From: Atribacteria bacterium SCGC AAA255-G05
Lineage (GTDB): Bacteria; Atribacterota; Phoenicimicrobiia; Phoenicimicrobiales; Phoenicimicrobiaceae
Assembly: GCA_000405605.1 (NCBI GenBank)
Contig: ASPA01000020.1
Coordinates: forward strand, 569 to 19,967
Direction of reading: 5' to 3'
Length of the DNA: 19,399 nucleotides
The first letter of the stretch is position 1. The number at the start of each line of letters is the position of its first letter. Made by a program: the position numbers and the translations under genes. The notes beneath the pieces are model-generated. The model had not been told where the DNA came from. It searched no databases and saw nothing but the letters and a program-made list of their open reading frames with translations. Below, in pieces: positions 7,633 to 15,643 of the stretch.

Positions 7633-8448
7633 TTAATTCTCCTCCTTCGTAACACATTTAGCAAGCCCACCCTCAGTTATCATCGCTTCAAACTCTTTAC
7701 GGATGTAATCATATAGTGTTCCCCCCATCTCACAGACAAACGTTGGAACTGCAGCTCGATCTCGGCGGTGAGTATATAAAGCAAGGATACCTACGCGATC
7801 AAAGCGATAAAAGGTAAAAAGAGGTGCAGCAGGTAAAAACCATATATCTATTTTGGCTCCATTGGTACCTGCAGAGTTGATTAAATTTCTAAAATATGCT
7901 TCAGCTTCCCTTATTATTGTTTTAATTTCGTCATCGGAATATTTGAACCTACGTGCCAATTCAGCCATAACCTGTTTATCTTCGGGATCAGGCAAAACTA
8001 TACGGATTCTTGCTCCTTTCCTGACAGCAACTTTTTGAAATTCATCAGCATGAGTATTACGCCATGTGCGACCATAAGCAAAAAAGATATCAAGCTTATT
8101 AACTGTATAAAAGTATTTTTTCCAATCTATGTCTTGACGATGAAAAGTATCGGTAATTTTAGTAATTCCCGCAAAAGTTAATTCTTTCGAAATTTGTGCT
8201 TTGGCTAATACTTCATCCAAAAAAGCTCTTTTCCCATAAAGTTCCCATAAAAGGCTTATTGCTACTGTAACCATAAGCAATGCGCCTATATTCTGCAAAA
8301 CAGTCTGCCAAACTTTAAAGCTCTTCCACCAATTATCATTTGCAGAAACCCATAAAAAAACAATGCCAATGATAGCTATTACTAAAGCTATAAGTAAAGT
8401 TCGTAAATTTACTCTTTCTTTGATAGATTTAATATCATTTAAAGCCAT
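7633..8448 (-). CDS. Two-TM membrane protein with cytosolic PLD-like (uncertain) domain
   Basis: The 271-residue protein has two N-terminal membrane segments (about 17-35 and 49-68), then a soluble domain of about 190 residues. That domain has alternating strands and helices, including ARIRIVLPDPED and YRFDRVGILALY. The outline recalls PLD-like or other nucleotide-handling domains of membrane-anchored defence proteins, but no intact HxK(x4)D motif is seen, so the family is not assigned. The ATG at 8448 is preceded by AAAAGGGGGG at 9 bases; an ATG at 8481 without a ribosome site would add 11 residues. It stops 5 bases before the exonuclease gene, so the pair is probably co-translated and may act together. 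Base composition is somewhat richer in GC than the neighbouring helicase and methylase genes. Confidence 0.75.
   Translation of the reverse strand: MALNDIKSIKERVNLRTLLIALVIAIIGIVFLWVSANDNWWKSFKVWQTVLQNIGALLMVTVAISLLWELYGKRAFLDEVLAKAQISKELTFAGITKITDTFHRQDIDWKKYFYTVNKLDIFFAYGRTWRNTHADEFQKVAVRKGARIRIVLPDPEDKQVMAELARRFKYSDDEIKTIIREAEAYFRNLINSAGTNGAKIDIWFLPAAPLFTFYRFDRVGILALYTHRRDRAAVPTFVCEMGGTLYDYIRKEFEAMITEGGLAKCVTKEEN
7640..7647 (-). promoter_or_regulatory. Ribosome binding site deciding the exonuclease start
   Basis: AAGGAGGA on the minus strand, inside the last codons of the upstream membrane-protein gene, favours the ATG at 7628 over the upstream GTG at 7670. Confidence 0.7.
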
Positions 8449-8485
8449 ATATAATTTCCCCCCTTTTGTCATGATGTCCAATTCT

Positions 8486-8710
8486 ATATTTTTTCTATGG
8501 TTTAATTTTCCCTTTTACAAAGTCTTCCTTTAAGACGTCTATCTATAGTAAACCTAAAACCTCAACCATCCGGTTAAGAAACCCTTCAGATCCTATAGGT
8601 TTTCCTCTAATAGTTACCGAATTATTGACCTGGTACATCTTCCCTATTTATCTAATTTAAAAGTAAAATATTAATTATCTAAGAAAATGGGATGTGTCCC
8701 TATTTATTCC
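8486..8710 (-). mobile_element. Internally deleted RAYT-type element, remnant 3
   Basis: On the minus strand, one end is GGAATAAATAGGGACACATC (8710 inwards, with GGGA/TCCC palindrome). Then follow about 40 bases of AT-rich sequence and a transposase C-terminus: NSVTIRGKPIGSEGFLNRM and VEVLGL, a frame break, then IDRRLKGRL. The last 165 bp match the remnant at 6795-6977. Frame breaks and the missing catalytic half show that it is dead. It overlaps and provides the final codons of the small gene at 8675-8968. Confidence 0.65.
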
Positions 8711-8968
8711 AATGAATTTTATAATCCCTTCATTAACGGCTTGGCTCATCATAACAGCCCCAATGAAATAACCATCGCGATAGAGTTCTATGCATTCGGC
8801 TGATGCAGCAGCAAAATAGTGATTCCCGATTATCCACTGATGATTGATTTCTAAATATCGAGTAACGCGCTGGTCAATGCTCTGTTCCAACGATGATCGA
8901 AGGTCATCTTTGATCTTTCTTCGTTTAATTTCTTGCATAACTAAATTTATTTTTGATTGTTTGCTCAC
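8675..8968 (-). CDS. Small helical protein, C-terminus replaced by mobile element
   Basis: No known family is recognised with certainty. The product (97 residues from the GTG at 8968, AGGTG upstream; a TTG at 9022 would give 115) is charged and helical at first (MQEIKRRKIKDDLRSSLEQS). A segment ECIELYRDGYFIGAVMMSQA then has the look of a HEPN or DUF4145-like helix pair, which is only a suggestion. The tail NRDTSHFLR is encoded by the end of RAYT remnant 3, so the natural C-terminus after about KFI is gone. Relatives would be expected to continue. It is probably a non-functional remnant. No partner gene is evident; the KAP NTPase gene lies upstream. Confidence 0.55.
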   Translation of the reverse strand: MSKQSKINLVMQEIKRRKIKDDLRSSLEQSIDQRVTRYLEINHQWIIGNHYFAAASAECIELYRDGYFIGAVMMSQAVNEGIIKFIGINRDTSHFLR

Positions 8969-9110
8969 TTTTTTACACCTAACAGCAAAATTGGTAGCCA
9001 CCAAATGCTGATGAGGGGTCAACCCTTGTCATTAGTCATCGTATATAAAAAATTTAAAATTTCTAATGTCAAAGGCTGACTCTAAAGAATAAAGCTATGC
9101 CTCTGCTTAA

Positions 9111-12100
9111 TTAATAATTATCTAATTTATTCCAAAAATCTCTATTTTTCTTATTTGTTTCTGATGGTTTTAACTTTAAAAGCCCACTCTTAATTTCAGT
9201 TTTTATCTGATCATTGCTTTCGCTTTTTAACCTTTCAAAAACATCATCAAAATATGTAGGATATTCTTCATATTTTGGTTTGACCTTATAAAAAATTTCA
9301 AAGCCCAATTGAATATTGTTTATATTAACCCCTCTTTTTATGAGTTTATCAAATACAAAATCGATATAATCCTTTTTAACTGGTGATTGTAAAATATCCC
9401 AATCAATTAACGCGCTCTTAATAGTATATGTTTGTCCAGCATTATCCAGTTGCAGTGAACGCAGCCATTCCACAATTTCCCGAATAATATCTCTTTTTAA
9501 AGAATTTGAAAAATGTTTTGCTCCTTCATAAGCGAGGTATCCAACTTCTTGTTGACTTTTATCTGTACTTCTTAATAATGATTTTATTTGTAAAGCAAAA
9601 TCGCTTCTAAATTTTGCATCGTTAGCACATTTCATTTGATTGATTGCCTCGCACAAATTTTTCTTTTCATGAATCGCGACTCTTCTAGCAGTTGACAATA
9701 ATGTTTCGACAGCTTTTGTTTTATCATCAACTTTATAGTTTAGCTCTTTCAGTTTTGCCGTAGCCCTCTGTGGATAAGAAGTTATTAAATTTGTCATCCA
9801 TTGAATACGAAGGTCTTGTGGAGCCAGCGGATATAAAAAATTAAAGATGGGTTGTTGTTCTAGCACTCTCTGCTGGAAAACTCCTGAATGTTTTGCAATT
9901 AATTCCTTTTTCTCTTCTTCGCTCAATTTCTTAAAAACAAATTGAATACTATCAATATCTGCATTAGTAAAGAAGTTCTGAATTAACGTATTGATACCTG
10001 TTTTTTGAGAACTTTCAAGTATATCAACTAACCTAATACAAATAAAAATAAATATCTTTTTCTGATTCCAATTCCCTAATGCATTCATACCCAGGATAAT
10101 TATATCTGCAAAAGAATTTAAAACAGATTTATCTGGAATATTTAAAATTTGATCATATAAAACATTAAAGACATCTCCAATACAATTTAATAGATTTTCC
10201 TTCTCTTCACGATAAGCCTTCTGGTTTTCATTTTTTAATAAATTCTGTAAAGATATAATAATTTCTTGAGCTACTTCGAAAGTTATAACTTCTTTAAATT
10301 TTAAAAGAAGCCCAACCTTTTCATTTATATTCTTCTTGTTCTCTACATCATCGTTTGAAAAAGTAGAGATAAATTTTGAAATAGTTTTTCCAGAAATATA
10401 ATCCTTTTGATCCTCAACGTTTTCGCTAAAGAGAGAAAATATCTTAGGAGAAGTATAGTATATCTCAGTTAATATTTGTCTTATTTTTTCTCTTTTATCT
10501 TGGTTTAGCAATTCTTTATGCTCTAATAATTCCTTAAATAAAACATGTGCATAATCTATGGATATCCTCGGTTCTTTTTTATCTTCTTTTTTCTGGCTCA
10601 AAATGTTAACATATTGATCGATTATGCCGCTGCTATCTTCTGTATTACATTGATTAAGTACTTCATTAAAAATTAACGAAGGTTTAAACTTTTCAAGATC
10701 ATCTTTAAGATATTTACCATTATTTAATAGACCTGCAATTTTATCACAAAGTTGCTTACTTAATTTTAAATTATGACAGTTAAAAGCTTCTAATAAACAA
10801 GAAATTATATTAAATAAAGGAGTCCTTCTACTTTCGTTCCTATCTATTAAACTTAAAATAAACCTTTTTAAGTTTTTAATTTGATTAGGATTTGTTTTTA
10901 TAGTATTTATTTTTTCTTTGACTGCCTCGCATTTATTATCAATTAACCCCAATTCTAATTCTTTTACTCCAGGAATAGCACGTTCTTCTTCTGATTGTTT
11001 TAAATACATAAATGGTCTAATATCATTAACTGTAATTGTTTTAGTAGCTCTAAGAAAATCTTTATACTTTTCGTCTTCTATATTTTCTATCTCGTTAATA
11101 TTTAAATGAGATTCACGAATTTGTTGATATTCTTTAGGAAATTTTTGATGGATTATTAAAAATTTAGCTAAAAATGCAACATTATCTGTAATTGTCCCTT
11201 TGGGAATAATTAAAGGCTCCTTGTTCTCTTCTCTTCCCTGGGCAAGATAAAAATTGGTAATTAAGATATTAATAAATTGCTTTATTTGACGTGGATTTTC
11301 ACGAAAAGCATTTGTAATAACATAGGAAATATCTGGGGAGTTAAACTGTGGTATATCGATTTCTTTTAGCAGATCCTCGGTATAGAGCTGAAGCTCTGTA
11401 TCTATAAAATCTGGTATTCGCAAAGAAACATTAAAAAATTTACGAAGAAACTCATCAGCACTAAAAGAGTCTTCAACACTACCGTCGTTTTGATTTTTAG
11501 GATATACACTTTTAAGATGTGCTTTAATTGCTTCATCATCACAGGCTATAAGAAAAATACATTTATTGTTTTCATATACTTCCGTATCTTTGGCTAAAAA
11601 TGTTTTAATTGTGGAAAGAAGTTCAACTGCCTTATTATGAATACATCGATCTAAATTATCAATTATAATAAGTAAATTTTTGGAAGATATTTCTTTGGTT
11701 ATTTTATTAAACTCTTCTTCAAATTCATACGGATCCTGCAGACGTTCAGAACTAACAACTAATTTTTCGTGTGTAATTGCCTGTTGTATCATCCATACAA
11801 ACAGAGCTGAGATAGTTGTAACGCTACCAAATAAAATAGAAAGGTAAGTTCCAAAATTTTGAGGGTATTTAGTATATAGAAACAACGATATTGCTAAGAT
11901 AAAACCGATTAGACATAATAATAATTTCCAATTGCATACAAATTTACGATTTTCTATTATTTTTTGAATAGACTTTTCTAATCTTTCGTTTAATTTATAA
12001 TTTTTAGGAAGATGAGATGTCTTTTGTAATTGCTTAACTATCTCTTTCAAAAAAGTCCTTCGCAATGAATCACCCGCATATTTCCATACATCAAAATTCA

Positions 12101-12362
12101 CTACCGCAATATTATCTTTATTATTATCCTGTAGCTTCTTTCTAAGCGCATTAAGAATTGTAGTTTTTCCACTACCCCATTTTCCAAATAAACCAATCGT
12201 AAAGGGAGAAGGACAATTCAATATTATTTTCTTCAGATTGTCTGCTATATCAAGATGCCCAAAACGTATATCTTGTTCTTTATCTGCAGCAATGGGTTGG
12301 TCAGAGAAAAATTTAATTTTTTTTATGTTTGCATTTTCATTTCTATTTTCTTTATTTCCCAT
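9111..12362 (-). CDS. KAP-family P-loop NTPase with transmembrane hairpin
   Basis: The 1083-residue protein has Walker A GKWGSGKTT at 60-68 and Walker B LLIIIDNLDR at 230-239. Between them lie two membrane segments at about 145-163 and 172-192. Insertion of TM helices between the Walker motifs is the hallmark of KAP NTPases (named for Kidins220/ARMS and PifA). They sit on the inner face of the membrane, and several, such as PifA, block phage growth. The NTPase part ends near residue 400 (ENPRQIKQFINILI). The remaining 650 or so residues are a helical, Lys/Glu-rich region that could be a repeat scaffold or sensor. The ATG follows GAAGGAGA at about 8 bases. It has its own upstream gap of 125 bases, so it may be transcribed alone. 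It looks intact. Confidence 0.88.
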   Translation of the reverse strand: MGNKENRNENANIKKIKFFSDQPIAADKEQDIRFGHLDIADNLKKIILNCPSPFTIGLFGKWGSGKTTILNALRKKLQDNNKDNIAVVNFDVWKYAGDSLRRTFLKEIVKQLQKTSHLPKNYKLNERLEKSIQKIIENRKFVCNWKLLLCLIGFILAISLFLYTKYPQNFGTYLSILFGSVTTISALFVWMIQQAITHEKLVVSSERLQDPYEFEEEFNKITKEISSKNLLIIIDNLDRCIHNKAVELLSTIKTFLAKDTEVYENNKCIFLIACDDEAIKAHLKSVYPKNQNDGSVEDSFSADEFLRKFFNVSLRIPDFIDTELQLYTEDLLKEIDIPQFNSPDISYVITNAFRENPRQIKQFINILITNFYLAQGREENKEPLIIPKGTITDNVAFLAKFLIIHQKFPKEYQQIRESHLNINEIENIEDEKYKDFLRATKTITVNDIRPFMYLKQSEEERAIPGVKELELGLIDNKCEAVKEKINTIKTNPNQIKNLKRFILSLIDRNESRRTPLFNIISCLLEAFNCHNLKLSKQLCDKIAGLLNNGKYLKDDLEKFKPSLIFNEVLNQCNTEDSSGIIDQYVNILSQKKEDKKEPRISIDYAHVLFKELLEHKELLNQDKREKIRQILTEIYYTSPKIFSLFSENVEDQKDYISGKTISKFISTFSNDDVENKKNINEKVGLLLKFKEVITFEVAQEIIISLQNLLKNENQKAYREEKENLLNCIGDVFNVLYDQILNIPDKSVLNSFADIIILGMNALGNWNQKKIFIFICIRLVDILESSQKTGINTLIQNFFTNADIDSIQFVFKKLSEEEKKELIAKHSGVFQQRVLEQQPIFNFLYPLAPQDLRIQWMTNLITSYPQRATAKLKELNYKVDDKTKAVETLLSTARRVAIHEKKNLCEAINQMKCANDAKFRSDFALQIKSLLRSTDKSQQEVGYLAYEGAKHFSNSLKRDIIREIVEWLRSLQLDNAGQTYTIKSALIDWDILQSPVKKDYIDFVFDKLIKRGVNINNIQLGFEIFYKVKPKYEEYPTYFDDVFERLKSESNDQIKTEIKSGLLKLKPSETNKKNRDFWNKLDNY

Positions 12363-12423
12363 TTAGCTGTCTCCTTCATATTTTCAAAACATATAAAATA
12401 AATCAAAAATATTAAAAATATAT

Positions 12424-12449
12424 AATCTTACTCTTAAAATATTAAGATT
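12424..12449 (-). terminator. Weak hairpin, possible terminator after the helicase gene
   Basis: AATCTTA (12424-12430) pairs with TAAGATT (12443-12449), with an alternative inner stem CTTAA/TTAAG. On the minus strand it is followed by an AT-rich stretch with a short T-run. The stem is all A-T rich and weak. It lies in the 125-base gap between the helicase stop and the KAP NTPase start, where nothing else was found. Confidence 0.25.
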
Positions 12450-12487
12450 TTTCATATCATGTTAGAATTCGCTGTTTGATTTTATAC

Positions 12488-14950
12488 TTAAGAAATAAAA
12501 TCCAAACAAATTAATTTCAATTTATTAATATCAAAGGGTTCAAGCGCATCTTCATCATCTTTAAAATAAGAAAGTCCTTTAATATAATCATGCAAATCTA
12601 AAACCATTTTCTTCCAATTTTTATGCTGCCCATAATTTCTCCAAATCCTTCTTATCTTTCTCAACCTTTGGGGCGTCTGGTGAAATTCTCTTAATTTTTC
12701 TAAAGTAGTTTCCCATAATTTCTGAACTTCTTTATCCTCTGGAAATTCCATTAAATAATTATCTAATTCAAATTCTACGTCATGGATTAAAGAATTAATA
12801 AATCTGCTACGCCTATCTTTTGAAAAAGCCCGAGTAGGAGTATCTTGTTCTTTCTGTTCTAATTGCTTATAAGTATTCTCTAAATCTTCAACTATTAATT
12901 TATTTACTTCATAAACTTTTTGGAAAAAGTCCGGGATAACCCTTCCTTCTTTTTCCTTACAAATTATAAAATCCATAATTTCAGTTTTATTTTTCATTAT
13001 TTGCCCTTCATCCAAATTATATAAATACCAAAAATGGAAATCTTCGCTATATTTATAGTAATAAAATATTCCTCTTATCTTATTTGTCTCTAATCCGCTG
13101 AATACTCCATCAGGTATCCTCTTAATCTCTTCTATCCCTTTTTTCTTTAAAAAATCTCTTAAGGGCTGATAGAATTTTTCGCCACCTCCAAATATTTCTC
13201 TTTCCAGTTCATCAAACAAACTACTATCTTTTTCTTTTATTCTTCTTATGGTTCCAAAAACCTTGGGGTGAATAGTCTCTCCTAAAATAGTCTGATCCAA
13301 ACCAATTGAGGAATCTATATTTCTTATTTTTCCCTGTAAAATGCTTACCAATCTTAATAAATCTTCCAGTTCTTTTTCAGGGAAAAAATTGTAGACATAA
13401 ATTTCATTAAAAGGTGAGCCAATTCTATCAATTCTGCCCGCTCTCTGAATCATCCGGGTAGGATTCCAATGCAAATCATAATTAATTACAAATTGAGCAG
13501 TCTGTAAATTCATTCCTTCGGATAAAACATCGGTACTTAATAAAATATCGATATTTTTATTAAAAAATTCATCTACGGTTTCTTCTCTTTTTACCGAAGA
13601 AACCTTTCCGGATATATTTACCATGTTAAATTGCTTAAACCGTGCATCCTCTTTTAAATCCTGGCTTATATACTCGAGAGTATCTGCATAATAAGTAAAG
13701 ACTACAATCTGGCCTTTCTTTGCCAATTTATATAGTATATCTTTAAACTTTATTAATTTCGCATCTTTTTCGGGAGTAATTGGAGATACTCTTTCATAAA
13801 TGTTCTTCAATAATTGTTCATCTTTCAGAATATCACTAAACAAACTTTCTTTATCAAAATCGTCTAAATTAATATCCTCTAATTTTATCTCTACCTCTTC
13901 TAAACTTTCCTCATCTAATCCTACGACATATTTGTTAAATATTTCTTTTCGCAGTAATTTCCCTTCTTTTAAATTCTTTCCTAATTTTTCTAAAAACTTT
14001 ATCTGTTTATCTACTGACTTTCTAAAGGCCTCTACGCTGCTTTCTAATCTCTTTAGAAGGATGGTTTTGAATATCCCTTCTAAGGCGATCATCCTACCTA
14101 AAGCCATTTCTTCATCGGGGGTTAATTTCTCTACTTTTTTATATTTTAAAATTCTATAATAAGCCATAGTTAATTCTTCAGTAATGATTTTAGAGATTTC
14201 CCTATACATTCCCTGGTAAGTCTTTTCTAATTCATAATCTATATTCTCTAAAACCCTTTCAGGGAAATTTATAAGATTTCCATTAATTTCAGCGTCAGGG
14301 TAATTATCTTTTATAAAATTACGAGTTCGTCTAATGGATATCTCATTTAAAATATCATTCAATAAAGCCGGGTCTTGTCTTTTTTCCACATTTTTAAAAT
14401 ACTCAAAAATTCCGGATATTCCCTGTTTTAAAAATGCTTTTTGATCTGAATATAGCATTAACATTATCTGCCAGTATAAATCCCATAAAGTATTGTTGAT
14501 GGGAGTAGCAGTTAAAAATAAAACATAGGGCTTCCTCTGACTTTCTTTTCTGATTTCTTCTAACAAATTAAATAGATTTTCCCATCTATTGGATAAAGGA
14601 TTCCTAAAATTATGACTTTCATCTAGCACTACTAAGGAAACTTCTTTTAAACTTCCCCCGCAAGCTTTAGTTGCCTTTTTCTTAAAATCATCCATAGCTA
14701 AATTCTCTTGCGATAAAATATTTTCAGATAATCGTAAATCTTTTATCTCTTTGGTCCACATTCCTCTGATTTGAGCAGGACAGATTATTAAAAAATTCCT
14801 TCTTTTATAAAATCCAAACTCTTCGATTACTTTTTTGGCAATCCAGGTTTTCCCCAAGCCTACTGAATCGGCTACTAAGACTGCGCTGTACTTTTTTAAT
14901 CTTGAGAAAACTCTTCTTACCGCATCTTCTTGAAATTCTGCCAAATTCAC
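12488..14950 (-). CDS. SNF2/DEAD-type helicase, C-terminal part of an interrupted PLD-helicase
   Basis: All helicase landmarks are present: FQEDAVRRVF (Q-like region), GLGKT at 31-35, DESH at 110-113, and TATP at 147-150. In the second lobe, STDVLSEGMNLQ precedes QRAGRIDRIGS, the arginine-finger motif VI. A long C-terminal part of about 280 residues follows. The frame stays open upstream through 57 more codons (including SRFGSKEYSPYQIFIKTLYE) to the TAG at 15122-15124, and it is the same frame as the PLD gene beyond. So this is the helicase half of one protein of about 1,050 codons. The GTG at 14950 has no ribosome site and cuts into the domain edge, so independent translation is doubtful. 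With the methylase upstream it would serve as a DNA translocase of a restriction-like system. Confidence 0.85.
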   Translation of the reverse strand: MNLAEFQEDAVRRVFSRLKKYSAVLVADSVGLGKTWIAKKVIEEFGFYKRRNFLIICPAQIRGMWTKEIKDLRLSENILSQENLAMDDFKKKATKACGGSLKEVSLVVLDESHNFRNPLSNRWENLFNLLEEIRKESQRKPYVLFLTATPINNTLWDLYWQIMLMLYSDQKAFLKQGISGIFEYFKNVEKRQDPALLNDILNEISIRRTRNFIKDNYPDAEINGNLINFPERVLENIDYELEKTYQGMYREISKIITEELTMAYYRILKYKKVEKLTPDEEMALGRMIALEGIFKTILLKRLESSVEAFRKSVDKQIKFLEKLGKNLKEGKLLRKEIFNKYVVGLDEESLEEVEIKLEDINLDDFDKESLFSDILKDEQLLKNIYERVSPITPEKDAKLIKFKDILYKLAKKGQIVVFTYYADTLEYISQDLKEDARFKQFNMVNISGKVSSVKREETVDEFFNKNIDILLSTDVLSEGMNLQTAQFVINYDLHWNPTRMIQRAGRIDRIGSPFNEIYVYNFFPEKELEDLLRLVSILQGKIRNIDSSIGLDQTILGETIHPKVFGTIRRIKEKDSSLFDELEREIFGGGEKFYQPLRDFLKKKGIEEIKRIPDGVFSGLETNKIRGIFYYYKYSEDFHFWYLYNLDEGQIMKNKTEIMDFIICKEKEGRVIPDFFQKVYEVNKLIVEDLENTYKQLEQKEQDTPTRAFSKDRRSRFINSLIHDVEFELDNYLMEFPEDKEVQKLWETTLEKLREFHQTPQRLRKIRRIWRNYGQHKNWKKMVLDLHDYIKGLSYFKDDEDALEPFDINKLKLICLDFIS

Positions 14951-15121
14951 TCTGGTCTTGACATACTCTTCTTTTGATTTCTCTTCATCTTCATCAAATT
15001 TTAAATCTTCTTTTTGTAATTCATATAAAGTTTTAATAAATATTTGGTAAGGTGAGTACTCTTTACTGCCAAAACGAGACTCTTCTAATATCTTGATAAG
15101 ATCTTCTTTAAAATCAGTAGC

Positions 15122-15643
15122 CTAGTCCCAAAATTTATCGAACCAATTCTTTCTGATATATTCAGCTTCGGACTCTAATGACACTATGTTTAATTCGGTA
15201 TTAGAAGTTAAACCAGCCCGGGTAAAATTGGAAGAACCTACTACCACTAAATTATCAAAAATATAAGCTTTGCCGTGTAAAAAATCTTTGGTATAAATGC
15301 GGATCTCCACATTTTTTTTCTTTAAAAAATTTATTAAATCCCTTACTAATTCACTCTGGCTTTTTCCTAACTCAAAATCTTCTATCTCTTCTTTGATTTT
15401 ATTTAAAAGTATTTCTCCTAAAGTAACCTCTTCCTTTAATTCGATGCTTTTTCCTAAAAGAAGCCTAAAATGCTTTACACCTTTTATTTCTTCTTTTATC
15501 AGTTCATAGGCCTTAATATTAAAGAAGGCTGTAGCAATATCTAAATTTGTATCTTTAGAGGATTTTAGAACTTCTATTAAGAAATTTGCTAAAGTCATCC
15601 CGGAATTATCGATAACTTTTTGGGGAATAAACATTGAAGCCAT
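15122..15643 (-). CDS. PLD-like domain, N-terminal part of an interrupted PLD-helicase
   Basis: This 173-residue piece has one HKD half-site: H123-G-K125 in FLHGKAYIF, then GSSNFT at 136-141 and E150/N152 in TELN. This is the layout of PLD-type nuclease domains fused to helicases. It ends in NWFDKFWD at a TAG. The same frame continues at once with ATDFKEDLIKILEE, which reads as normal linker into the helicase, so the TAG most likely replaced a sense codon (for instance GAG). The start overlaps the methylase stop as TAATG, which implies coupled translation. The PLD part may supply the nuclease of the system. The truncated piece keeps its catalytic motif but loses the motor. Confidence 0.8.
   Translation of the reverse strand: MASMFIPQKVIDNSGMTLANFLIEVLKSSKDTNLDIATAFFNIKAYELIKEEIKGVKHFRLLLGKSIELKEEVTLGEILLNKIKEEIEDFELGKSQSELVRDLINFLKKKNVEIRIYTKDFLHGKAYIFDNLVVVGSSNFTRAGLTSNTELNIVSLESEAEYIRKNWFDKFWD

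Noticed and set aside
7629..7670. GTG at 7670 as the exonuclease start.
   Set aside because: It overlaps the upstream gene by 38 bases and has no ribosome site; ATG at 7628 has AAGGAGGA upstream.
13800..14159. Plus-strand open frames, e.g. 13800-14159, 17813-18172 and 15297-15509, as genes.
   Set aside because: They are antisense shadows of well-supported minus-strand genes, with low-complexity Ser/Phe/Leu-rich products and no motifs.
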